Origin: JAUUSJ01 sp051880475
Lineage (GTDB): Bacteria; Bacillota; Clostridia; Lachnospirales; Lachnospiraceae
NCBI GenBank assembly: GCA_051880475.1
Contig: JBJEOA010000045.1
Coordinates: forward strand, 1 to 9,145
Reading direction: 5' to 3'
Length of the DNA: 9,145 nt
Positions within the stretch are counted from its first letter, which is position 1, and every line of letters starts with the position of its first letter. The notes beneath the pieces were generated by a model. The model was given only the letters and a program-made list of their open reading frames with translations. It was not told where the DNA came from and did not search any database. Made by a program: the position numbers and the translations under genes. Below, piece after piece: positions 1 to 5,337 of the stretch.

Positions 1-136
1 TGCCAGTAGTTTTATAACTCTCGATTTTGTCAGCAAGCATCAGATTATAGACCTTCCGGCAACAGCCAAAGGTCTTTCTAAACAGAGTCGCTTGTTCCAT
101 TGTAGGATATAATCTGTACTTGATTGCCTTATTCAT
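1..136 (-). CDS. tnpB: TnpB, RNA-guided nuclease of IS200/IS605 element (N-terminal part only)
   Basis: This is the first 45 codons of an OrfB/TnpB protein; the gene runs off the left edge of the window. The translated start, MNKAIKYRLYPTMEQ, followed by a helical stretch with two cysteines (residues 25-26) and VYNLML, matches the usual N-terminal helix-turn-helix region of IS605-type TnpB. The family is known to be an RNA-guided DNA endonuclease, ancestor of Cas12, that cuts the emptied donor site and so promotes element retention. The RuvC and zinc-finger regions and the guide RNA at the right end would lie outside the window, so activity cannot be judged. The start codon overlaps the tnpA stop in an ATGA arrangement, which suggests translational coupling, and no separate ribosome binding site is obvious beyond a weak AAGG within the tnpA end. 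Confidence 0.88.
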   Translation of the reverse strand, partial: MNKAIKYRLYPTMEQATLFRKTFGCCRKVYNLMLADKIESYKTTG

Positions 137-546
137 AGCTGACAATTCCTTTGCCTTTCTATATATTTGAGAATATTTTCCTCAGAAGTAGAACCAATCG
201 TTTCACAAAAGTAAGAACCATTCCAAAGCTGTCCTTTCCACAAAGATTTTCTAATCTCTGGAAATTCTCTGAGTAATGTGTTTCCGCTAATCCCTTTTAG
301 ATACTTCACAATCTGTGTAACGGAAATCTTTGGTGGTGCTGATACAAAACAGTGCACATGGTCCCTTTCTCCTACCTTGCAATCAACCACAGTAAAGCCT
401 TTTTCATCTGCAATGAATGAAACCAATTCATACAGCCTGTCACAGATTTGAGGTGTGAGTACCTTTCTTCGGTATTTGACACACCAAACGATATGATAAT
501 TGATGTTATATACGCAAGTCCTTGCGTGAATGTATTTATTCTTCAT
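133..546 (-). CDS. tnpA: TnpA, IS200/IS605 family Y1 HUH transposase
   Basis: A complete 137-residue single-strand DNA transposase of the Y1 type, the usual length for the family. Signature parts are visible: NYHIVWCVKYRRKVL at residues 16-30, the metal-binding HUH motif as HVH at 63-65, and the catalytic tyrosine Y128 followed by Q132 on the C-terminal helix (KYIERQ). Family members form dimers that excise and insert one strand of the element at a short target next to subterminal hairpins, without making target duplications. The start is supported by homology to the usual TnpA N-terminus, yet no Shine-Dalgarno sequence precedes it. A near-consensus promoter ends only 6 nt upstream, so the mRNA may be almost leaderless. 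tnpB overlaps its 3' end. All visible catalytic residues are intact, so it looks functional. Confidence 0.96.
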   Translation of the reverse strand: MKNKYIHARTCVYNINYHIVWCVKYRRKVLTPQICDRLYELVSFIADEKGFTVVDCKVGERDHVHCFVSAPPKISVTQIVKYLKGISGNTLLREFPEIRKSLWKGQLWNGSYFCETIGSTSEENILKYIERQRNCQL

Positions 547-552
547 ACGTAT

Positions 553-581
553 AGTATATCATAGTATGGTAATAAAGTCAA
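553..581 (-). promoter_or_regulatory. Promoter of tnpA
   Basis: On the minus strand TTGACT (581-576) and TATACT (558-553) are separated by exactly 17 bases, a near-consensus sigma-A promoter. Only six bases separate the -10 box from the tnpA start codon, so transcription would begin at or within the first codons' edge, implying a leaderless or nearly leaderless message. A 14-bp AT-only palindrome (590-603) lies just upstream of the -35 box. Confidence 0.6.
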
Positions 582-627
582 TACTTATAATAATAATTAT
601 TATCACATATAGTAATAAATTTTAAGT

Positions 628-672
628 AAAAAAACGGGCTTTCCTCTCGGAGACAAGTCACCGAGAATTCCC
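628..672 (-). terminator. Hairpin plus T-run: possible lon terminator and/or IS left-end hairpin
   Basis: On the minus strand TCTCGG (666... arm partner 645-650) forms a 6-bp stem TCTCGG/CCGAGA around an inner GAC/GTC pairing. A further GGG/CCC outer pairing (670-672 with 636-638) is possible across an internal loop, and seven T residues follow at 634-628. This could stop transcription leaving lon, 86 nt after its stop codon. It also sits where an IS200/IS605 left-end recognition hairpin is expected. The sequence cannot tell the two roles apart. Confidence 0.45.
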
Positions 673-737
673 ACCCAAAACTCTTAAATTCGCCCCCTAT
701 ACTTATTTCCAACTCATGCGATGGGACTAGTACGCTT

Positions 738-752
738 ACTTGAAATTCAAGT
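738..752. repeat. Short perfect inverted repeat after lon
   Basis: ACTTGAA and TTCAAGT flank a single central base just downstream of the lon stop codon. There is no T-run next to it, so it is not a clear terminator by itself. It may be part of the lon 3' end or of the target site of the neighbouring insertion sequence. Confidence 0.3.
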
Positions 753-757
753 TTGCC

Positions 758-3043
758 TTAGCAAGTTTTCATCTCTATAATCCCTGCTCTCTCAAGCACC
801 TCCTGCACTGTCTTAACAGGAATAATCTCAAGCTTCTCCTTCACTTCCTCTGCCACATCTTCCAAATCATCTCTATTCTCATAAGGAATAAATACTATCT
901 TCACTCCTGCCCTCTCAGCAGCCATCAACTTCTCTGGAAGCCCTCCAATTGGCATTACATTTCCACGAAGAGATACTTCTCCCGTCATACCAATCTCTGG
1001 ATTCACCGCCTTACCTGTCACGAGAGAGGAAAGTGCAGTCACAAGTGTAATACCTGCGGATGGACCATCCTTTGGCACGGCTCCCGCTGGCACATGGATG
1101 TGGAGATTATTCTCCTCAAACTTCTTCGCATGCTCTGGATACATCATCTTCACAATCGAAATCGCAATCTGTGCCGATTCTTTCATCACGTCTCCAAGCT
1201 GTCCTGTGATTGTGATTTTCCCGTCTCCTTTCATGAAGGCAGTCTCAATAAACAAAATTTCTCCTCCTGCCATCGTCCAGGCAAGCCCTGTGACAATTCC
1301 TGGTCTTGTATTTTTATCTACTTTCTCACGACTTATTGGCTTTCTTCCCATGAATTCTTTCACTTTCTTTTCATTGACAGTAAAGCTCTTTTGCTCACCT
1401 CTTACAAGTTTTACCGCAGCGTGACGGCATAAAATATCCATCTGTTTTTTCAGTCCACGAACACCAGACTCAGCCGTATAGCCCTCGATAATCTGCTTAA
1501 TTGCCTCATCGCTTACACGCAAATTCTGTGCTTTGATTCCCATACTTTTCATCGCCTTTGGAAGAAGATGCTTTCTCGCAATCTGGAACTTTTCAACTGG
1601 AGTGTAGCCTGGGAACTGTATTACTTCCATACGATTTAAAAGTGGCTCTGGAATCGTATCTGTCGAGTTTGCCGTACATACAAAGAAGACATTTGATAAA
1701 TCATAAGGGGCATTCATATAGTGGTCTGTAAATGTGCTGTTTTGCTCTGGATCAAGCACCTCAAGTAATGCACTTGCAGGGTCTCCCGCATGGTCTCTCA
1801 TTAATTTATCTACCTCGTCAAGCACCATAACTGGATTTTGTGCACCGCTTCGCTTCATTCCCTCCATAATACGTCCCGGCATGGCTCCGACATAAGTTCT
1901 TCTGTGACCACGAATTTCTGCCTCATCGCGGATACCGCCAAGACTAATTCTCACATATTTTCTTCCGAGTGCTTTCGCAATACTCTGTCCGATACTCGTC
2001 TTTCCTGTTCCCGGAGCACCTACAAAGAGCAAAATAGAGCCAGACTGCTTTTTATTAAGTGCCATAACAGCAAGCTGCTCAATAATACGCTCTTTCACTT
2101 TTTTTAATCCATAGTGATCTTCATCTAAAATTTCCTGTGCTTTTTGCAAATCCACCTCTGGCATCTCACCACTCTTCCAGGAGAGAGAAGTCATAAAGTC
2201 TAAATAATCATAAAAAATTCCATATTCATGACTATTTGGTCCTTCCTGCTTCATACGGTTTAATACCTTCTCACATTCCTTTTTGGCCTCGTCATTCATC
2301 TTTGCCTGCGCAAGTTTTTTCTCAAACATACGTACATCTGTAATATTTTCTGGATGCAAATCGTCTAATTGCTCCTGCAAATATTCAATCTGCTTCTTAA
2401 GTGCAACCTCACGATAACTCTTATCATGTTCTTGCTGTTGTACCTGCTCTGCCTCACTTCTCACACGAAAAACTTCCATCAGTTCTCGAAGCATATCGTC
2501 AATCTTTTCATAACGAATCTTCTTAGAATCTACCTCAAGTAATTCATATTTTTCTTCCCATGTAATATTGAGGTAGGAGGCAAGAGAACAAACCGCTTCT
2601 TCTAAGCTCTTCCATTGTAAAATAAATCCTCTCGCCCAAGCACCCCACTGAAAATTTCTTATAAACTCGAGCATTTCATTTTTTATTGTATCAAATAGTT
2701 CCTTTTGCTCTTCTTCAGAAATATCACCTTTCTCCTCGCAGGACATCGCAACTGCATTTATTTTATTATCAGAAAAATCTATATCCTCAACAAGCACTCT
2801 CTTTACTGTTCGAATACGGACATTTCCATCATCTGTCACATTCTCAATCTTTCCCACAACTCCAAATGGATAAAAATCGTCCGCTGTCAATTCGTCACGC
2901 CCTTTATCCTCTTTTTGCATGATAAATAAAATATCCTGCCCTTTATCTTCTTTTGTAATTTCTGTATCCAATAACATATCCTTTTTAAAATAAAAGGTTA
3001 CTTCAGGTAATATCAATAAATCGTAAACAGGTATCGTAATCAT
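758..3043 (-). CDS. lon: ATP-dependent protease Lon (LonA type)
   Basis: Cytoplasmic AAA+ serine protease that degrades misfolded and short-lived regulatory proteins. Counting from the start chosen here (761 residues): an N-terminal substrate-binding domain and a charged helical region up to about 270; an AAA+ module with Walker A GAPGTGKT at 342-349, Walker B VMVLDEVD at 405-412 and the LLNRME sensor/arginine region near 468-473; and a C-terminal protease domain with the Ser-Lys dyad, serine in PKDGPSAG (S662) and lysine in GLPEKL (K705). Length is slightly below the usual 770-810. An upstream in-frame ATG at 3076 would add 11 residues, but it lies inside the CIRCE operator and lacks a good ribosome binding site. 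ATG at 3043 follows AAAGGGGAG by six bases and gives the N-terminus MITIPVYDLLILPEV, typical of Lon. Own promoter and HrcA-type control are inferred from the leader. Confidence 0.97.
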   Translation of the reverse strand: MITIPVYDLLILPEVTFYFKKDMLLDTEITKEDKGQDILFIMQKEDKGRDELTADDFYPFGVVGKIENVTDDGNVRIRTVKRVLVEDIDFSDNKINAVAMSCEEKGDISEEEQKELFDTIKNEMLEFIRNFQWGAWARGFILQWKSLEEAVCSLASYLNITWEEKYELLEVDSKKIRYEKIDDMLRELMEVFRVRSEAEQVQQQEHDKSYREVALKKQIEYLQEQLDDLHPENITDVRMFEKKLAQAKMNDEAKKECEKVLNRMKQEGPNSHEYGIFYDYLDFMTSLSWKSGEMPEVDLQKAQEILDEDHYGLKKVKERIIEQLAVMALNKKQSGSILLFVGAPGTGKTSIGQSIAKALGRKYVRISLGGIRDEAEIRGHRRTYVGAMPGRIMEGMKRSGAQNPVMVLDEVDKLMRDHAGDPASALLEVLDPEQNSTFTDHYMNAPYDLSNVFFVCTANSTDTIPEPLLNRMEVIQFPGYTPVEKFQIARKHLLPKAMKSMGIKAQNLRVSDEAIKQIIEGYTAESGVRGLKKQMDILCRHAAVKLVRGEQKSFTVNEKKVKEFMGRKPISREKVDKNTRPGIVTGLAWTMAGGEILFIETAFMKGDGKITITGQLGDVMKESAQIAISIVKMMYPEHAKKFEENNLHIHVPAGAVPKDGPSAGITLVTALSSLVTGKAVNPEIGMTGEVSLRGNVMPIGGLPEKLMAAERAGVKIVFIPYENRDDLEDVAEEVKEKLEIIPVKTVQEVLERAGIIEMKTC

Positions 3044-3049
3044 AAAAAT

Positions 3050-3058
3050 CTCCCCTTT
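3050..3058 (-). promoter_or_regulatory. Ribosome binding site that decides the lon start
   Basis: AAAGGGGAG on the minus strand ends six bases before the ATG at 3043. The alternative in-frame ATG at 3076 has no comparable site, which supports the shorter Lon protein. Confidence 0.7.
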
Positions 3059-3065
3059 CATCTTA

Positions 3066-3092
3066 TCAGCACTCATCTTCGCTGAGTGCTAA
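3066..3092 (-). promoter_or_regulatory. CIRCE operator (HrcA binding site) in the lon leader
   Basis: On the minus strand TTAGCACTC, then exactly nine bases, then GAGTGCTGA. The CIRCE consensus is TTAGCACTC, nine bases, GAGTGCTAA, so only one base of 18 differs, in the arm nearer the gene. It lies between the predicted promoter and the lon ribosome binding site, the usual leader position for CIRCE. The heat-shock repressor HrcA is known to bind this element at groES and the hrcA-dnaK operon; control of lon by HrcA is inferred here from the site alone. Confidence 0.9.
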
Positions 3093-3099
3093 CTCGTTT

Positions 3100-3147
3100 G
3101 TAAGAAAAGAGCGAATCCATAGAATTGAAAATGAATTCGCTTTCTTA
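3100..3147 (-). terminator. Long hairpin with U-rich 3' arm in the lon leader / map 3' region
   Basis: On the minus strand GTAAGAAA and GCGAATTCAT pair with ATGGATTCGC and TTTCTTAC, with a 3-nt bulge (TCT) and a 10-nt loop. The inner stem of about ten pairs (one G-T) is followed by TCTTTTCTT, so it looks like an intrinsic terminator. It is suited to stop transcripts coming from map. However, it also lies downstream of the predicted lon promoter and so at the very 5' end of the lon mRNA, where it could act as an attenuator or as a stabilising 5' structure. It is also terminator-like on the other strand. Confidence 0.6.
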
Positions 3148-3157
3148 CTTATTTATT

Positions 3158-3186
3158 AATATACTCAATGATTGCTATTTTGTCAA
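3158..3186 (-). promoter_or_regulatory. Promoter of lon
   Basis: On the minus strand a perfect -35 box TTGACA (3186-3181), a 17-base spacer and TATATT (3163-3158). Transcription should start near 3151, giving a leader of about 108 nt that contains the long hairpin, then CIRCE, then the ribosome binding site. The promoter lies in the short gap after the map stop codon, so lon has its own transcription unit. Confidence 0.8.
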
Positions 3187-3199
3187 CTATTATCTCGCT

Positions 3200-4069
3200 T
3201 TAATAAGACAAAATTTCATATCCAGTATCTGTAATTAATACCTGAATTTCCCACTGAGCAGATGGCTCACCGTCTGCAGTATAAACCGTCCAGCCGTTTT
3301 CGTCATCGACAAAAACATCTTCATCTCCCATATTTACCATAGGCTCAATTGTAAATACCATACCTGGAGCCATCACCATCTCTGTTCCTTTTTTGGATAC
3401 ATAGCTTACCCAAGGCTCCTCGTGAAACTCAATACCGATGCCGTGACCGCCGATTTCCTCAACAATCGTATAGCCATTTTTTAGGGCGTGCTCGTGAACA
3501 GCCTGCCCCATATCTCCGAGATATCCCCAAGGTTTTACCTGCTCAAGTCCCTTCTCAATACACTCCTTTGCCACCTGCACAAGACGTTTCTTCTCCTCAG
3601 AGACATTTCCAATGCAAAACATTCTAGAAGAATCAGAAAAATATCCATTATAAAACGTGGATACGTCTACATTAATAATATCTCCGTCTTTTAGAACAAC
3701 ATCCGTTGCTGGAATTCCATGGCAAACTTCCTCATTAATAGAGGTGCAGACACTTCTTGGAAATCCCTCATATCCAAGTGGAGCTGGGAGTCCTCCCCTT
3801 CTCACCGTTTCTGTGTAAACCCACTGGTCAATCTCATCTGTCGTAACTCCAGCCTTTATATGCTCTGCCACATAATCAAGTACCGCAATATTAATTTTGG
3901 CACTCTCCTTAATTCCCTCAATCTGTTCTGGTGTCTTAATCATATCGTGGTCTGGAACAATCGCTCCGATTCTTTTCAATTCCTCTATCTTATTATCAAA
4001 TTCACAATGGCATTTTTTGTATTTTTTCCCGCTTCCACACCAGCAGGCATCATTTCTTCCTAATTTCAT
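3200..4069 (-). CDS. map: Methionine aminopeptidase type I with N-terminal SEC-C motif
   Basis: Removes the initiator methionine from nascent proteins in the cytoplasm. The 289 residues are longer than the minimal ~250-residue bacterial enzyme because of an N-terminal SEC-C zinc motif (C9, C11, C20, H21 in ACWCGSGKKYKKCH), which in related proteins is thought to help ribosome or protein binding. The catalytic pita-bread domain follows from about residue 45. The five metal ligands can be placed by alignment with the family: D135 (INVDVS), D146 (FSDSSR), H209 (GGHGIG), E242 (IEPMV) and E274 (QWEIQV). The substrate-binding histidine is H117 (VCHGIP). The start is preceded by GAGAGG eight bases upstream. 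It is transcribed in the same direction as lon, 130 nt or more upstream of it, but from its own promoter and with a hairpin between the two genes. It appears intact. Confidence 0.96.
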   Translation of the reverse strand: MKLGRNDACWCGSGKKYKKCHCEFDNKIEELKRIGAIVPDHDMIKTPEQIEGIKESAKINIAVLDYVAEHIKAGVTTDEIDQWVYTETVRRGGLPAPLGYEGFPRSVCTSINEEVCHGIPATDVVLKDGDIINVDVSTFYNGYFSDSSRMFCIGNVSEEKKRLVQVAKECIEKGLEQVKPWGYLGDMGQAVHEHALKNGYTIVEEIGGHGIGIEFHEEPWVSYVSKKGTEMVMAPGMVFTIEPMVNMGDEDVFVDDENGWTVYTADGEPSAQWEIQVLITDTGYEILSY

Positions 4070-4163
4070 TCTAATTTCCTCTCAATTTCCTGTGTAAATA
4101 TTTTTCTTTTTATATTTTAGACAATCTATTCTCTCTTTTCGATTGCAAAATTTATCCGTATCA

Positions 4164-4192
4164 ATCATATACCTTGTATTTTCCTTTTGCAA
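4164..4192 (-). promoter_or_regulatory. Promoter of map
   Basis: On the minus strand TTGCAA (4192-4187), a 17-base spacer and TATGAT (4169-4164). This leaves a leader of roughly 85-90 nt before the map ATG, AT-rich and without an obvious strong structure. Confidence 0.6.
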
Positions 4193-4231
4193 TACCGAAT
4201 TTGAGATATAATAAAAATACTCGTTATTTTT

Positions 4232-4246
4232 AAATTTTAAAAATTT
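4232..4246. repeat. AT-only inverted repeat upstream of the DUF4160 gene
   Basis: AAATTTT and AAAATTT flank one base, a perfect 15-bp inverted repeat about 40-50 bases before the likely transcription start of the DUF4160/DUF2442 pair. It could be an UP-like element or an operator, but in such AT-rich DNA chance is a fair explanation. The rest of the 238-bp divergent gap (4070-4307) holds only the two promoters. Confidence 0.25.
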
Positions 4247-4272
4247 TTGTAGATAATAGAAATAATATATAG

Positions 4273-4278
4273 TATAAT
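4273..4278 (+). promoter_or_regulatory. Likely -10 box of the DUF4160/DUF2442 pair
   Basis: A perfect TATAAT lies 29 bases before the DUF4160 start codon. The best -35 candidate, TTGTAG at 4247-4252, is 20 bases away, longer than ideal, so only the -10 box is claimed. Confidence 0.5.
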
Positions 4279-4307
4279 ATTTTTATAAAAAATAAAGCAG
4301 GAAAACG

Positions 4308-4568
4308 ATGCCTACGATATCATTATTCTATGGAATCAAAGTTACTATGTATTATAACGACCATATGCCGCCACACTTCCATGCCGAATATAATGGGAGA
4401 AAAATATTGGTTGACATAATTGAAGCTCGTGTAATAAAAGGAGCCTTTCCTGCTAGACAACTCAAATTAATTTTAGCTTGGGCAGTAATTCATCAAGATG
4501 AGTTAATGCAAAATTGGGAACTATCTAAAGAAAAGGCAACATTAAATAAAATTAGTCCTTTAGTATAG
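4308..4568 (+). CDS. DUF4160 domain protein
   Basis: An 86-residue protein of the DUF4160 family, covering the whole family length. The family hallmarks are seen: MPTIS at the start, FYGIKVTMYYNDHMPPHFH with its clustered histidines (residues 7-25), then ARQLKLILAWAVIHQDELMQNWE in the second half with W70-E71. There is no signal peptide or membrane segment. The biochemical function is unknown. Members are very often encoded next to a DUF2442 gene, as here, and such pairs have been suspected of being toxin-antitoxin-like, but I know of no proof and do not assign that role. AGGA precedes the start by five to six bases. The downstream gene is only 12 nt away, with its ribosome binding site overlapping this stop codon, so the two are translated as a coupled unit. 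Confidence 0.9.
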   Translation: MPTISLFYGIKVTMYYNDHMPPHFHAEYNGRKILVDIIEARVIKGAFPARQLKLILAWAVIHQDELMQNWELSKEKATLNKISPLV

Positions 4569-4580
4569 GAGGAATGACTT

Positions 4581-4865
4581 ATGGATTATTATTTTCCAAA
4601 AGTAGTACAAGTAGTGCCATTTGAAGATTATACCGTTGATATATATTTTGATGACGGAAAAATTGTAAGATATGACATGAAAAGTTTTTTGAATAAGGGA
4701 ATATTTCAAAAACTAAATGATATCCATATATTTATGGAGACTTGCACAATTCTAAATGATACATTAGCTTGGGATATTGCTGGAAATCGCAACGAATATG
4801 AATGCATAGATATCGATCCTGAAGAATTATATGCAATGCCTAATACCAAAGAGAGACTTGTGTAA
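4581..4865 (+). CDS. DUF2442 domain protein
   Basis: A 94-residue protein matching the small DUF2442 family: an opening beta-rich half with PFEDYTVDIYFDDGKIVRYD (about residues 13-32), then GIFQKLND, W64 and the family's closing acidic segment CIDIDPEELYAMP (75-87). It has no helix-turn-helix or membrane segment that I can see. Function is unknown. It is partner to the DUF4160 gene just upstream. An AGGAGG site at 4567-4572 overlaps that gene's TAG stop and sits eight bases before this ATG, which ensures coupled synthesis of both proteins. The protein is acidic in its C-terminal half. Whether it is a neutralising partner of DUF4160 is speculation. Confidence 0.88.
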   Translation: MDYYFPKVVQVVPFEDYTVDIYFDDGKIVRYDMKSFLNKGIFQKLNDIHIFMETCTILNDTLAWDIAGNRNEYECIDIDPEELYAMPNTKERLV

Positions 4866-4866
4866 A

Positions 4867-4890
4867 AATATACACACCTTTCTGTATATT
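4867..4890 (+). terminator. Weak AT-rich hairpin after the DUF2442 gene
   Basis: AATATACA and TGTATATT form an 8-bp stem with an 8-nt loop directly after the stop codon. It lacks G-C pairs and a clean T-run, so termination is uncertain. The remaining bases to 4941 are AT-rich with no other feature. Confidence 0.35.
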
Positions 4891-4941
4891 ATATTGTAGA
4901 AAATTTTTCAAATTATTTCTTAAAAAAATACAATTTAGGGG

Positions 4942-4970
4942 TTGACTTCTGTCCTTGGCTGTGCTATTAT
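4942..4970 (+). promoter_or_regulatory. Promoter of the tRNA-Gly pair
   Basis: TTGACT (4942-4947), a 17-base spacer and TATTAT (4965-4970) form a strong sigma-A promoter. Its start point near 4977 gives about 33 nt of leader before the first tRNA. Confidence 0.8.
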
Positions 4971-5009
4971 ACTATTTGTCAGTGAGAGATACACAAGACA
5001 GACACTCAT

Positions 5010-5080
5010 GCGGGTGTAGTTCAATGGTAGAACACTAGCCTTCCAAGCTAGATACGTGGGTTCGATTCCCATCACCCGCT
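5010..5080 (+). tRNA. tRNA-Gly (anticodon UCC)
   Basis: A 71-nt cloverleaf: acceptor GCGGGTG pairs with CACCCGC (5073-5079), discriminator T, anticodon stem CTAGC/GCTAG around the loop CTTCCAA (anticodon TCC), and T-arm loop TTCGATT. CCA is not encoded. The UCC anticodon reads mainly GGA and GGG. It is the first of a two-gene unit, with the second glycine tRNA only four bases downstream. Confidence 0.97.
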
Positions 5081-5084
5081 TTAT

Positions 5085-5157
5085 GCGATAGTGGCGTAGT
5101 TGGTAACGCGCGACCTTGCCAAGGTCGAGACCGCGGGTTCGAGCCCCGTCTATCGCT
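5085..5157 (+). tRNA. tRNA-Gly (anticodon GCC)
   Basis: A 73-nt cloverleaf: acceptor GCGATAG pairs with CTATCGC (5150-5156), D-arm GCG/CGC, anticodon stem CGACC/GGTCG around the loop TTGCCAA (anticodon GCC), T-loop TTCGAGC. CCA is not encoded. It reads GGC and GGU, so with its neighbour the pair covers all four glycine codons. Confidence 0.97.
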
Positions 5158-5168
5158 TTTTTTATTGC

Positions 5169-5200
5169 AAAAACTTCCATCCATCGATGGAAGTTTTTTT
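5169..5200 (+). terminator. Intrinsic terminator of the tRNA-Gly unit
   Basis: AAAAACTTCCAT and ATGGAAGTTTTT form a perfect 12-bp stem with a 6-nt loop, ending in a run of seven T residues, only 11 bases after the second tRNA. The A-rich 5' side means it could also work on the opposite strand. Confidence 0.93.
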
Positions 5201-5263
5201 GTTTATATTTATTTATAGTAATATAAAACTAACATCTGGATATCTTTTCACCCCTTTTAACTA

Positions 5264-5291
5264 TTGTTTTTTTCTCTATTTCTTTTATACT
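5264..5291 (+). promoter_or_regulatory. Putative promoter of the glycosidase/acetyltransferase operon
   Basis: TTGTTT (5264-5269), a 16-base spacer and TATACT (5286-5291). The leader would be about 40 nt and carries the AAAGGAG ribosome binding site (5325-5331). No clear catabolite-control (cre) site or operator was recognised around it. Confidence 0.45.
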
Positions 5292-5337
5292 TAAAACTAT
5301 AAACTACGAGAAAAAATAAAAAATAAAGGAGAAAAAA

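Larger units (their letters stand above)
1..670 (-). mobile_element. IS200/IS605-family insertion sequence, left-end half
   Basis: The element consists of tnpA, the overlapping tnpB start and an untranslated left-end region beyond the tnpA start. It lies immediately downstream of lon and is transcribed in the same direction. The family has no terminal inverted repeats; ends are recognised through subterminal hairpins. One good candidate hairpin is at 645-666. The exact outer boundary could not be fixed from one end alone, so the upper coordinate is approximate, and the right end with the guide RNA region is outside the window. Confidence 0.75.

Noticed and set aside
740..1432. 230-codon frame on the plus strand
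   Set aside because: It lies entirely opposite lon and its 3' flank, is rich in Cys, His and Trp from reverse reading, and has no family resemblance. The same applies to the plus-strand frames at 1098-1424, 1838-2107, 2686-2922 and 2705-2929.
3488..4097. Three short plus-strand frames over map
   Set aside because: Antisense shadows of a clearly real map gene, with no ribosome binding sites or recognisable domains.
4866..5010. Possible riboswitch or T-box before the tRNA genes
   Set aside because: The leader after the promoter is only about 33 nt and has no T-box or riboswitch-like conserved core.
4935..5180. Open frame of 81 codons on the minus strand across both tRNA genes
   Set aside because: It is the antisense of the two tRNAs; its segment GIEPTYLAWKASVLPLNYTR is a well-known spurious protein produced from tRNA-Gly genes. 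Both cloverleaves are complete.
5100..5294. 64-codon plus-strand frame starting inside the second tRNA
   Set aside because: Runs through the tRNA, the terminator and the operon promoter region; low-complexity Phe/Tyr-rich translation.
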